A model generated the notes under the pieces. It worked only from the letters and a program-made list of their open reading frames with translations. It searched no databases and was not told the DNA's origin. From positions 1 to 33,723 of the forward strand of contig CAAGBI010000074.1 of assembly GCA_900768015.1 (NCBI GenBank): 33,723 nucleotides of DNA, read 5' to 3'. Every line of letters begins with the position of its first letter. Position 1 is the stretch's first letter. The stretch comes from an uncultured Alistipes sp. Lineage in GTDB: Bacteria > Bacteroidota > Bacteroidia > Bacteroidales > Rikenellaceae. Shown piece after piece: positions 1-7,462 of the stretch. The position numbers were made by a program, and so were the translations under genes.

Positions 1-1166
1 CAATATGCGGCTGACATAATCTGCAAGAACATACGGTCAACACCGATAGAGGTCTCAACAACGTAAGGCACATAACTCTCACCACGCTCGGCATCGAAGT
101 ACTGAATCTTCTTACCCGAGTACTCCTGGTGACGGCCCAAATCGAAGTCAGTACGAGAGTGGATACCCTCAACCTCCTTAAAGCCGAATGGGAAGTTGAA
201 CTCAACGTCGGTAGCGGCATTAGCATAGTGTGCCAACTTGTCGTGGTCGTGGAAACGATAGTTTTCGTCACCAAAGCCCAAAGCACGGTGCCAAGCCATA
301 CGAGTCTCCTTCCACTTGTTCCACCACTCCATCTCGGTACCAGGCTGTACGAAGAACTGCATCTCCATCTGCTCGAACTCGCGCATACGGAAGATGAACT
401 GACGCGCTACGATCTCGTTACGGAAGGCCTTACCAATCTGAGCGATACCGAAGGGGAGCTTCATGCGGCCGGTCTTCTGCACATTGAGGTAGTTAACGAA
501 GATACCCTGTGCAGTCTCGGGGCGGAGATATACGGTGTTTGCGCCATCGGCAGTAGAACCCATCTGTGTAGAGAACATAAGGTTGAACTGGCGTACATCT
601 GTCCAGTTGCGTGTACCAGAGATGGGGCACACGATCTCGCAGTCGAGGATAATCTGCTTGAGCTCCTCGAGGTTATTATCGTTAAGAGCCTTTGCGAAGC
701 GCTCGTGTACGGCATCCATCTTCGCCTTAATCTCCAACACGCGGGGTGAAGTAGCGAGGTACTGCTCACGGTTGAAGTTCTCCTTGAAACGCTTGTGCGC
801 CTTCTCTACCTCCTTCTCAATCTTCTCCTCCTGCTTAGCCATCCAGTCCTCAACCAATACATCGGCGCGGTAACGCTTCTTTGAGTCCTTATTGTCGATG
901 AGGGGATCGTTGAAGGCACCTACATGGCCCGATGCCTCCCATACGCGGGGGTGCATGAAGATTGCAGCGTCGATACCTACGATGTTCTCGTGGAGCTTAA
1001 CCATCGAGTCCCACCAGTAGCTCTTGATGTTATTCTTGAGCTCAACACCATTCTGGCCATAGTCGTAGACAGCACCGAGGCCGTCGTAAATCTCGCTTGA
1101 GGGGAAAATAAAGCCATACTCCTTGCAGTGAGCAATAAGCTTCTTGAACAATTCTTCCTGTGTCAT
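1..1166 (-). CDS. glyS: Glycyl-tRNA synthetase, single-chain class II (3' part missing)
   Basis: Charges tRNA-Gly with glycine in the cytoplasm. The reading frame starts at an ATG at 1164-1166 (MTQEELFKKLIAHCKEYGF) and stays open to the window edge, giving about 388 residues; the family is usually about 500, so the C-terminal part (rest of the catalytic domain and the anticodon-binding domain) lies outside. Visible family features are an N-terminal IYDGLGAVYDYG stretch, a class II motif 2 region containing FRNEIVARQFIFRMREFEQ, and a motif-3-like ETSIGVDRMF at the edge. This is the alpha2-type enzyme of Bacteroidota, not the split glyQ/glyS form. A possible -7 element lies at 1249-1256. No neighbour is functionally related. 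Identification is firm from sequence motifs. Confidence 0.95.
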   Translation of the reverse strand, partial: MTQEELFKKLIAHCKEYGFIFPSSEIYDGLGAVYDYGQNGVELKNNIKSYWWDSMVKLHENIVGIDAAIFMHPRVWEASGHVGAFNDPLIDNKDSKKRYRADVLVEDWMAKQEEKIEKEVEKAHKRFKENFNREQYLATSPRVLEIKAKMDAVHERFAKALNDNNLEELKQIILDCEIVCPISGTRNWTDVRQFNLMFSTQMGSTADGANTVYLRPETAQGIFVNYLNVQKTGRMKLPFGIAQIGKAFRNEIVARQFIFRMREFEQMEMQFFVQPGTEMEWWNKWKETRMAWHRALGFGDENYRFHDHDKLAHYANAATDVEFNFPFGFKEVEGIHSRTDFDLGRHQEYSGKKIQYFDAERGESYVPYVVETSIGVDRMFLQIMSAAY

Positions 1167-1248
1167 AGTCTATATCGTTTTAATTATTTTTTCCAGTGAG
1201 GGATGACTCGCTAATCAGTCCCTTAAACCAAAGGTTTATTACAAGGCG

Positions 1249-1256
1249 CAAAGATA
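1249..1256 (-). promoter_or_regulatory. Putative Bacteroidota -7 element for glyS
   Basis: On the minus strand this reads TATCTTTG, matching TAnnTTTG, about 83 nt before the glyS ATG. No TTTG is seen at the expected -33 distance, so this is a partial match only. Confidence 0.4.
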
Positions 1257-1278
1257 GTAATTTTTGACGAATTATGCG

Positions 1279-1935
1279 CTATTTGACAAGATTATGTGCA
1301 CGGAAAGAGTAGTGAGCACCGCGCGCCACTATCACATGGTCCAAAAGACGCATATCGAAGAGCTTCGCCGCCTCGGCTACACGCTCCGTGAGGGCTATGT
1401 CCTGCTGGCTGGGTTCGGGGCTTCCCGAGGGGTGGTTATGCACCAAGACAATCTGCACGGCCAACAACTCCAATGCTCTGCGTATCACCATCTTACAATC
1501 TACCACCGTAGCCTGCACACCGCCCTGGCTTATGCGCACACGCTCCAATACCTTACCCGACGATGCGAGGTACAACGCCCAGCACTCCTCATACTGCAAG
1601 CCACCAAGCACAGGCTCCATGATGCGCACCACATCGCTATCCGAGCGCACCACATCCTGCACCGAGACCTCGGCCACGGCTACCCTACGACCCAACTCCT
1701 GGGCAGCAAGCAGTCTATAGGCACGCATGGTACCCATACCCGCCGTCATGCGCAAGCGCGGGAACTTTATCTCAGCAAGGCGCACAAGAGAGCCACCCGC
1801 CTCCTGGAGCACCTCCTCGGCCATACTCTTTGCGGCATCGTCGTTGGCATTTTCGGCCAGCGCAACTGCCACAAGCTCCTCATCCGCGAGTGCCTGAGCA
1901 CCGCGCGACTGCAATTTATCGGTGATGTTTTTCAT
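1279..1935 (-). CDS. radC: RadC-family JAMM/MPN+ domain protein
   Basis: 218 residues, the normal length for the family. The N-terminal part (about 1-85) carries the RadC-type helical region with ADEELVAVAL and ending AAQELGRRV. The C-terminal part is a JAB/MPN+ metalloprotease-like fold with the JAMM signature H166-x-H168 (HNHPSG), Ser170 and Asp179, plus a candidate upstream metal-site Glu at 116 or 117. The zinc-binding residues are therefore all present. The family was named for a DNA repair phenotype that was later disputed, so its biological role is unsettled. It follows rnc on the same strand but a terminator at 2000-2034 lies between them. Start chosen at the only well-placed ATG. Confidence 0.9.
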   Translation of the reverse strand: MKNITDKLQSRGAQALADEELVAVALAENANDDAAKSMAEEVLQEAGGSLVRLAEIKFPRLRMTAGMGTMRAYRLLAAQELGRRVAVAEVSVQDVVRSDSDVVRIMEPVLGGLQYEECWALYLASSGKVLERVRISQGGVQATVVDCKMVIRRALELLAVQIVLVHNHPSGSPEPSQQDIALTERVAEAAKLFDMRLLDHVIVARGAHYSFRAHNLVK

Positions 1936-1999
1936 GGTTGCAAATTTTTCATCCTACGAAGGTACGAAAAATTATGGTTACACACACGCTTCAACGCAC

Positions 2000-2034
2000 A
2001 AAAAAAGCCTCGCATAGTGTTGAACCTGCGAGGC
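2000..2034 (-). terminator. Rho-independent terminator after rnc
   Basis: On the minus strand, GCCTCGCA pairs with TGCGAGGC (8 bp, positions 2027-2034 and 2007-2014), directly followed by seven T residues. It lies 22 nt past the rnc stop and before radC. Confidence 0.85.
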
Positions 2035-2056
2035 ATATAACTTTTTCAGTCTAATA

Positions 2057-2830
2057 TTAATTGGCCATACGGTCAATGCGGTCGAGAATTTCGGCACTAC
2101 CCTCGTCGGTGATTGTTGTGGGGGCGGTCTGCGACACGGAGAATGCGGCATTCTGCTCCGCTGCCTTCTTCGAGTCGCCATGGCCATGACCTACGGCAAT
2201 ACCATCGACATAGACAACTGAGTGGAAACCCGAGCGCGATGCCTCGTTCGTAGTGCGGAACTCGATGCTATAGCGGTTCTTCTGACACCACTCAATAAGG
2301 CGGCTCTTGAAGTCGGTCTCCGACTGTAGCACATCGTCTAACGACAAGTGGCGCGCGAATATATCGTTGATAAGCAGGCGGTTGACAAAGTCGTAGCCCT
2401 GGTCGAGATAGATAGCGCCCATCATAGCCTCAAAGGCGTCGCCATAGATATGCTTCTGTGTGGTGTTGCCCGCAGCATTCGAGATAACATGCTTATCCAA
2501 GCCTATGGCCGAGGCTATGCGGTTGAGCGACTGGCGCGACACCATCTTCGAGCGCACCTGCGTAAGGAAGCCCTCATCGCGGTCGGGGAACTCTATAAAG
2601 AGGTAGTCCGAAGTTACGCTCTCGATAACTGCATCGCCAAGGAACTCGAGGCGCTCGTTGTTAATGTGGCTACCATCCTCCAACTCCACAGATGCAGACT
2701 TATGGATAAGCGCAAGCTTATACAACTCGATGTTGTTTGGGATGAAGCCAAACATATCATCTACAACGGCATAGAAGTGCTTGTCGGCACCATATTTACG
2801 GCGAAAAGGCCTAAGAATAAAATCGAACAT
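2057..2830 (-). CDS. rnc: Ribonuclease III
   Basis: Cleaves double-stranded RNA, including rRNA precursors, as a cytoplasmic dimer. 257 residues. The nuclease domain has the signature NNERLEFLGDAV, giving metal-binding Glu59, Glu62 and Asp66, and a second cluster GDAFEAMMGAIYLDQG with Asp131 and Glu134. A double-stranded RNA-binding domain follows at about 165-235, including the GDSKKAAEQNAA helix. An N-terminal extension of about 30 residues before the nuclease core and a short non-conserved C-terminal tail are present. It lies downstream of acpP on the same strand with a 193-nt gap. In many Bacteroidota the order is acpP-fabF-rnc; fabF is not here. Confidence 0.95.
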   Translation of the reverse strand: MFDFILRPFRRKYGADKHFYAVVDDMFGFIPNNIELYKLALIHKSASVELEDGSHINNERLEFLGDAVIESVTSDYLFIEFPDRDEGFLTQVRSKMVSRQSLNRIASAIGLDKHVISNAAGNTTQKHIYGDAFEAMMGAIYLDQGYDFVNRLLINDIFARHLSLDDVLQSETDFKSRLIEWCQKNRYSIEFRTTNEASRSGFHSVVYVDGIAVGHGHGDSKKAAEQNAAFSVSQTAPTTITDEGSAEILDRIDRMAN

Positions 2831-2885
2831 GACAACCTAACGAACTTTAGGATAACCACACATAAAGGTTGCGAAGCATAGAAAA

Positions 2886-2926
2886 TGGACTAGACCGAGG
2901 GAGGCAATCTCCCTTGGCATAGTCCA
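2886..2926 (-). terminator. Hairpin between acpP and rnc, possible terminator
   Basis: An 18-nt arm (2886-2903) pairs with 2909-2926 with three mismatches around a 5-nt loop. On the minus strand the stem is followed by TTTTC, a weak T-tract. It could end the acpP transcript or act as an RNA processing site ahead of rnc. Confidence 0.5.
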
Positions 2927-3023
2927 TACTCTCTTGATAACAAGCCACGAACCTCTACCTCACGGCCGAAGCATCGCAGCTAATTTAATCTTTAACTTCG
3001 CAAGCGAAAGTATAGATCAATTA

Positions 3024-3257
3024 TTACTTGTGTGACTCGATGTAGCTGATAGCGTCACCTACAGTCTGAATCTTCTCAGCGTCTGCATCGGGAATCTGAA
3101 GATCGAAAGCCTTCTCGAACTCCATGATAAGCTCTACCTGATCCAAAGAGTCTGCACCGAGGTGTGCTGTGAAGCTAGCCTCTGCTACAACCTCTGACTC
3201 CTTAACGCCCAACTTGTCAACGATGATCTCGACAACTTTTGACTGAATTTCTGACAT
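3024..3257 (-). CDS. acpP: Acyl carrier protein
   Basis: Carries growing acyl chains on a phosphopantetheine arm in type II fatty acid synthesis in the cytoplasm. 77 residues, the standard length. The modification site is Ser37 within LGADSLDQVEL, followed by the acidic recognition helix EFEKAFDLQIPD. It is strongly acidic, as expected. The ATG is preceded by a 5' leader of about 80 nt with a predicted promoter at 3346-3353 and a hairpin near the presumed transcript start. The fatty acid gene fabF, a usual neighbour, is absent. Confidence 0.97.
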   Translation of the reverse strand: MSEIQSKVVEIIVDKLGVKESEVVAEASFTAHLGADSLDQVELIMEFEKAFDLQIPDADAEKIQTVGDAISYIESHK

Positions 3258-3317
3258 AGTAAATAAGTTTTAGTTAAACATTATAGTAGTATATATTTTG
3301 CTACTGTAATTTATAAC

Positions 3318-3339
3318 CGAGTGAGTTTTTTTTCACTCG
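3318..3339 (-). promoter_or_regulatory. Hairpin at presumed 5' end of the acpP mRNA
   Basis: CGAGTGA (3318-3324) pairs perfectly with TCACTCG (3333-3339) across an 8-nt loop that is A-rich on the minus strand. It begins about where transcription from the 3346-3353 element should start, so it may be a 5'-end stabilising stem. Confidence 0.45.
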
Positions 3340-3345
3340 ACTGTG

Positions 3346-3353
3346 CAAATGTA
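3346..3353 (-). promoter_or_regulatory. Putative -7 element for acpP
   Basis: Minus strand TACATTTG, matching TAnnTTTG. No canonical TTTG at -33. Its -33 region overlaps the divergent pepE -7 element. Confidence 0.5.
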
Positions 3354-3366
3354 ACACTTTTTTTAT

Positions 3367-3374
3367 TATCTTTG
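3367..3374 (+). promoter_or_regulatory. Putative -7 element for pepE
   Basis: Plus strand TATCTTTG, matching TAnnTTTG, 71 nt before the pepE ATG. No clear TTTG at -33. It faces away from the acpP element 13 nt away, so the two promoters overlap. Confidence 0.5.
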
Positions 3375-3445
3375 ACATTATTACGCTAAAAATTTATCAC
3401 CAATTTTCAATACACATAAGATAACTAACTAATATTTAATAAGTT

Positions 3446-4159
3446 ATGAACCTTTTGCTAATTTCCAATTCCACTAATGCCGGTGAGGCTTATTTGAAAT
3501 ATCCTATCCATGAGATTGCAAAATCTCTCGAGGGTATCGACGAAGTTGTATTCGTGCCATATGCTGCCGTGACCTTCTCATACGACGAGTATGAGGCAAA
3601 GGTACAGGACCGCCTCAACGAAATTGGTGTTAAGGTGCGCTCTATACACCACGCTATCAACAAGCGTAACTTCATCCGCCACGCTAAGGCTATCATGATT
3701 GGCGGCGGTAACACCTTCGCCCTTTTGAAGAAGATGCAGGAGGAGGACCTCCTCGACATGATCTTCCACCGCGTGAAGGCGGGTGTGCCCTACATCGGCT
3801 GGTCGGCAGGTAGCAATGTAACCTGCCCCACAATCTGCACAACAAACGACATGCCTATCGTGCAGCCCGAGTCATTCCGCGCTATCGGCTTGGTATCGTT
3901 CCAGATTAACCCCCACTACCTCGATGCTAACCCCGAGGGTCATGCTGGCGAGACACGCGAGCAGCGCATCAAGGAGTATCTCGAGGCTAACCGCAGCCGC
4001 TATGTCGTAGGCTTGCGCGAGGGTTGTATGCTCCGCATCAACGACGAGGGCATCCAGCTTATCGGTTCACGCCCAATGCGCATCTTCAAGAAGGGTCAGG
4101 AGACCTACGAGGTACAGCCTGGCGATAATATCGACTTCCTCATCCGTCGCTCGAAGTAG
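3446..4159 (+). CDS. pepE: Dipeptidase E (peptidase S51, alpha-aspartyl dipeptidase)
   Basis: Hydrolyses dipeptides with an N-terminal aspartate in the cytoplasm. 237 residues. The serine protease triad is visible and falls at exactly the numbers known for Salmonella PepE: Ser120 in GWSAGSN, Asp135 in TNDMPIV and His157 in NPHYLD. A class I glutamine amidotransferase-like fold is expected, with IGGGNTF near 85-91. The start is the first ATG after a leader of about 65 nt. The stop overlaps the possible GTG start of the next gene, so the two are probably translationally coupled. Confidence 0.95.
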   Translation: MNLLLISNSTNAGEAYLKYPIHEIAKSLEGIDEVVFVPYAAVTFSYDEYEAKVQDRLNEIGVKVRSIHHAINKRNFIRHAKAIMIGGGNTFALLKKMQEEDLLDMIFHRVKAGVPYIGWSAGSNVTCPTICTTNDMPIVQPESFRAIGLVSFQINPHYLDANPEGHAGETREQRIKEYLEANRSRYVVGLREGCMLRINDEGIQLIGSRPMRIFKKGQETYEVQPGDNIDFLIRRSK

Positions 4160-4161
4160 TG

Positions 4162-4518
4162 ATGGCGGGCTTAAACGCCATAATCGGTCAGGGCGGTGAG
4201 GATGCCGCAATGGAGTGGTTACGCGAACGGGGCTACTACATCGTTGAGCGCAACTGGCGCGTGGGGCACTACGAGATAGACATCATCGCCGAGCACTACG
4301 ACACGCTGCACTTCATCGAGGTTAAGACCCGCAAGGAGGGCGGCTGGCAGACGGCATACGACAGCATCGACGACCAGAAGATACGCACGCTGCGTCGTGG
4401 TGCCATGGCCTATCGTGCGATGCACCGCATAGGCATGGAGCTACAGTTCGACCTTATAGCCGTGACCTGGAACGAGGAGGGCGACATAGCCATCGACTAC
4501 ACGGAGAACATGTTGTAA
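4162..4518 (+). CDS. YraN family protein (UPF0102, predicted nuclease fold)
   Basis: 118 residues from the ATG at 4162; a GTG at 4159 overlapping the pepE stop would add one residue. The family's restriction-endonuclease-like core is visible: GQGGEDAAMEWLRERGY, then EIDIIA (Glu38, Asp40) and FIEVKTR (Glu53, Lys55), the arrangement of a PD-(D/E)XK-type active site. Function in the cell is not established; related proteins have been linked to Holliday-junction-like or competence-related DNA processing only by homology. It forms an overlapping pair with pepE and is followed by a hairpin at 4524-4554. Confidence 0.88.
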   Translation: MAGLNAIIGQGGEDAAMEWLRERGYYIVERNWRVGHYEIDIIAEHYDTLHFIEVKTRKEGGWQTAYDSIDDQKIRTLRRGAMAYRAMHRIGMELQFDLIAVTWNEEGDIAIDYTENML

Positions 4519-4523
4519 CAATG

Positions 4524-4554
4524 AGAGAGGCTACCGAAATTCGGCAGCCTCTCT
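4524..4554. terminator. Hairpin between convergent genes
   Basis: AGAGAGGCT (4524-4532) pairs with AGCCTCTCT (4546-4554), continued by CCGA with TCGG inside. It sits between the convergent YraN and BACON genes and probably ends transcription both ways, although the T-tracts are poor on both sides. Confidence 0.65.
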
Positions 4555-4575
4555 TCCTGTAGATTACAATTATGA

Positions 4576-5175
4576 TTACTCCACGGCAATCGTAAGCGAC
4601 TCCATATCGCCAATCGCCTCAATCTCAAATGACGATGTTCCCGACATTGTGAATACTGCGGTGTGGCTCTCGGCGTCGGCATAGTCGTGCGTAGCGCCCT
4701 CGGCGTAGGCCTCTACGCTGCCATCGCCCCAGTTGATAGTGCCGCTAACAGCCTCACCACCCCACTTTGGCGATGACATATGCTGGTTGCAGTGACCAAT
4801 AGCCACCTCCATGCTTGTTACCACAGCGCCACTCTGCTTAATTGTAAGTGTATGGCGCAACTCGCCCGCCACGATGACAATCTCTGCACTACGCGCCTCG
4901 GCAGTATCGTTTGCCTCGATGCTCACAACGACAATTTTTGCTCCCTCCTCCTCGCGGATGTTATATAGGCGAAGCCACTCTGCCTCAATCTCCACATCGA
5001 ACTCCTCGTTGCAGACAACCTCAAACTGAGCCTTTTGTGCCTCACACGATACGCTTATCTCGGTTGCTCCGACCTCCAAAGATGTAGGTGGCGTAACGAC
5101 AATATTCTTATCACGATTTTTGCAGCCAGCAACCACCACAAGCAGTGCCACGGCAATAAATAAAACTCTCCTCAT
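4576..5175 (-). CDS. BACON-domain lipoprotein
   Basis: 199 residues. A lipoprotein signal ends in VVVAGC with lipidated Cys18. Residues about 33-117 form a BACON-type beta-sandwich: an ISVSCEAQKAQFEVVCN strand pair, a Trp in AEWLRLYN, and a closing LTIKQSG strand. The C-terminal part has GTINWGDGSVEAY and a HDY/HTAVFTMSG pattern like the short WGDG repeats seen in Bacteroidota surface proteins, often together with leucine-rich repeats; here only one unit is present and no leucine-rich part follows. It starts 3 nt after the C10 peptidase stop, so the two are clearly co-transcribed. BACON domains are thought to bind carbohydrate or mucin. The substrate of this protein is unknown; it may anchor or assist the peptidase. 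Confidence 0.8.
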   Translation of the reverse strand: MRRVLFIAVALLVVVAGCKNRDKNIVVTPPTSLEVGATEISVSCEAQKAQFEVVCNEEFDVEIEAEWLRLYNIREEEGAKIVVVSIEANDTAEARSAEIVIVAGELRHTLTIKQSGAVVTSMEVAIGHCNQHMSSPKWGGEAVSGTINWGDGSVEAYAEGATHDYADAESHTAVFTMSGTSSFEIEAIGDMESLTIAVE

Positions 5176-5178
5176 AGC

Positions 5179-6915
5179 CTACAACCCTTTGAGTGTGAAC
5201 ATTATACTCTTCGCTTCGACATCCTTGCGCTCAAGGTAGATGGTGTATGCAGCATCGCGTTGCAACTGATTAGTATCCAGCACCATGCAACCCTTCGATA
5301 TCGAAACACCTGTCTCGGTATACTCTCCCAACATATAGAGTGCCGACTTAACATCGTCGTCATACTTGACCACAAGCAGACCCGTCTCCTTGTCGAACGA
5401 CATCGAAGTGGTATCGCCAATGGGGGCATACTTCAACACCACCTCCTCGCAGGCATCGTCGGCAAAGGAGCGCATCCTATACCACTTGTCGCTGCCCGAG
5501 CTACGATAGAAGACGGCAATTATATCTCCCTCAATGATTTCGCTCTCGATGACTGCCGACATAGTGCCACAACCACCAGCATAGCGTGCGGGAAGCTCGA
5601 AACTATGCGCCTCCGTAGCCCACGACTTAAGTTCGCCACGCTTATCGCACACGCCGACACGCACCTCGCCCCTGAAGTCCACCTGCGAGTAGTTACCTAT
5701 GGAAATTGACTCCACACTAAATGGCACGCCGCGCTCGAACTCCGTAGCCGCAACGCTGAGACCAGAAGAGAGGAGGCACAACCAGTTCTCCACCTCACCA
5801 CTACGCATGGGGCGCAGACCCATAACTGCCCACTGATCGGTATCGAAGAGGTACTCACCAAGCAGCAGATTATCGAGTAGGAAGAAGCCATCGTAGGGGC
5901 CACCCCAGCCCCAGTTGACATGGAAGTAGTTGTTATCATCCACACCATCAAGTACAAAGGCATGACCCGCCATATCTGCCGTATATCCCGCATAGAATAC
6001 AGGGCAATTCTCCTCTATCTCCCTGCGCAACAGCGTGTTCCAATACTCATTCGAGTAGTTCTCACGCATAGTGAGTGTGCATGCTGGGCTATAGCCGAAG
6101 TTCTGATACAGCGCCCACATATCGGGAAAAGCACCCGTGTCTACTGCCGTGTACTCAGCCTTAAAGGCGTGGCCGAGGTCTGCCATAAGTGTCGCAACGG
6201 CCTCAGCCTGAGCAGCGTTATACTCACCCTCGATATATGTCTCAAGCATGTTATCCCAGTCGTAGGCGTGGTTAAGGTCGCGCGCGGGGACATCTATGCA
6301 CTTCACCTGCGTGGTATATGCCTCCGTTACACCCTTTGCGCGCTCGGGCCAGCGGTGGTGGTGCATGATAGCAGCCATAGCCGTCTGCGTACAGCCCGTA
6401 AGGCTATGCGCATCGCCATCCAAGGGGCACTGGTCGTTATATGGTGCCATCTGGCTCCAGCGTGCCGTGTTTAGCATGATAGCACCAACAGGCTTATACC
6501 CCTCGCTCCACTTCTCGGCTGTGGTCCTATCTGCCACGATGTCATGCTCGCGGGCGTAGCACACCGCAGCGTCTACATAGCGCAACCAACCCTCAAAGCT
6601 GGGTGGCAGCACCTCCGCCGTGGGGGCTGAATATTGGGTAGAGTATGCCAAGATGGGGGCGATGGCGTCATCACCCGCGACAATAACAAAGCCACTACCC
6701 GACTGCGCAGTTACGACATAGAATGTGGGTGCATCACTCGCTCCGCGCGTAGTGCCAAGCACCGAGCTATCCCACGCTACCGCGACATCACCACTGCGCG
6801 TTGCACCAAGCACCTCGCGTGCGATGCACTTTGCGGCATCTGGCGACACCACATTAGCCTCCACCGCAAAGGCAGAGGATAGCATGACCGCCAATAGTAT
6901 AAAAATTCGTTTCAT
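5179..6915 (-). CDS. C10 family cysteine peptidase (streptopain-like)
   Basis: Secreted papain-like protease, 578 residues. Signal peptide about 1-20 (ends AVEA) with no lipobox, so it is probably periplasmic or exported. Residues about 22-135 form the Spi-type propeptide found ahead of C10 peptidases (FVIVAGDDAIAPILAYS). The catalytic domain starts near 141; catalytic Cys175 lies in LTGCTQTAMAAIM and catalytic His318 in GHAFVLDGVD, followed by HVNWGWGG, the Trp-rich motif near the active site. About 220 extra residues after 360 form a C-terminal region with no family I can name. Two Thr-Arg sites occur in the pro-region (Arg40 before Ser, Arg57 before Gly). It is followed 3 nt later by the BACON lipoprotein and preceded by a hairpin at 6930-6958. 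Confidence 0.92.
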   Translation of the reverse strand: MKRIFILLAVMLSSAFAVEANVVSPDAAKCIAREVLGATRSGDVAVAWDSSVLGTTRGASDAPTFYVVTAQSGSGFVIVAGDDAIAPILAYSTQYSAPTAEVLPPSFEGWLRYVDAAVCYAREHDIVADRTTAEKWSEGYKPVGAIMLNTARWSQMAPYNDQCPLDGDAHSLTGCTQTAMAAIMHHHRWPERAKGVTEAYTTQVKCIDVPARDLNHAYDWDNMLETYIEGEYNAAQAEAVATLMADLGHAFKAEYTAVDTGAFPDMWALYQNFGYSPACTLTMRENYSNEYWNTLLRREIEENCPVFYAGYTADMAGHAFVLDGVDDNNYFHVNWGWGGPYDGFFLLDNLLLGEYLFDTDQWAVMGLRPMRSGEVENWLCLLSSGLSVAATEFERGVPFSVESISIGNYSQVDFRGEVRVGVCDKRGELKSWATEAHSFELPARYAGGCGTMSAVIESEIIEGDIIAVFYRSSGSDKWYRMRSFADDACEEVVLKYAPIGDTTSMSFDKETGLLVVKYDDDVKSALYMLGEYTETGVSISKGCMVLDTNQLQRDAAYTIYLERKDVEAKSIMFTLKGL

Positions 6916-6929
6916 AGTCTAAAATATGA

Positions 6930-6958
6930 GGGGTAACTCCCTTACGAAGAGTTACCCC
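6930..6958 (-). terminator. Perfect 10-bp hairpin upstream of the C10 peptidase gene
   Basis: GGGGTAACTC (6930-6939) pairs with GAGTTACCCC (6949-6958) around a 9-nt loop. On the minus strand it is followed by TCATATTTT, a poor T-tract. It lies between the lipocalin stop and the C10 start and may reduce read-through or stabilise the upstream mRNA. No separate promoter was found after it. Confidence 0.55.
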
Positions 6959-6985
6959 ACAATTAATTTGGTATAAGGCACTCCA

Positions 6986-7426
6986 CTACAAGAATGGAAC
7001 AACCTCCAAAGCACGAGTTGTTGAGGCCTCGGCCTTAATCTCCTCGGGAATTGTGCACTTCTCGTAGAGGCTGGTTACTGACTGATCCTCCTGGCTGTAC
7101 ATTGTGAGCTGGCCATCAACGACATTTACCTTGTAGCCACAAGCCCAGTTTGAGCCATCGGCATAGGTACCAGTCATAACATCGCCTGTGACAACATATT
7201 TACCAGTGTAGAGCTCATAGTCGAACGACCACACCTGCTGATACATCTCGAATGTGCCATCAGCGTTGAAGTCAATATATACCTTGAACTCGGGTGTTGC
7301 ATCGTTCCACTGCACCAACTGCCACTCGCCAGCGACCTTCACGCCCTTGCCAACTTCCTTCTCGCCGCAACCAGTCAACGCAACGAGCAACATCATTGCA
7401 AGCGATATAATCTTAAAACTTTTCAT
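6986..7426 (-). CDS. Lipocalin-like small lipoprotein (copy 1)
   Basis: 146 residues. Lipoprotein signal with Cys20 in VALTGC. The body (about 33-125) looks like a lipocalin-like beta-barrel: GEWQLVQW at the start, then YIDFNADGTFEMYQQ, YTGKYVVTGDVMTGTY and QLTMYSQED. It shares its length, order of strands, the CTIPEE motif and the last residues EVVPFL with the protein at 9878-10336, so the two are paralogues. Each follows a subtilase gene; here the gap is 36 nt. A Thr-Thr-Arg138 site leaves an 8-residue C-terminal segment ALEVVPFL. The function is unknown; a protease inhibitor, folding helper or peptide precursor are all possible. Confidence 0.75.
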   Translation of the reverse strand: MKSFKIISLAMMLLVALTGCGEKEVGKGVKVAGEWQLVQWNDATPEFKVYIDFNADGTFEMYQQVWSFDYELYTGKYVVTGDVMTGTYADGSNWACGYKVNVVDGQLTMYSQEDQSVTSLYEKCTIPEEIKAEASTTRALEVVPFL

Positions 7427-7462
7427 ATCTCTAAATCAATACTTTAAGCGTTAGACAATATA

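Noticed and set aside
129..873. Plus-strand open frames near the start
   Set aside because: Shadows of glyS, which reads clearly on the minus strand through the same bases.
2348..2881. Open frame on the plus strand opposite rnc
   Set aside because: Shadow of RNase III, whose motifs are clear on the minus strand; no family resemblance in the plus frame.
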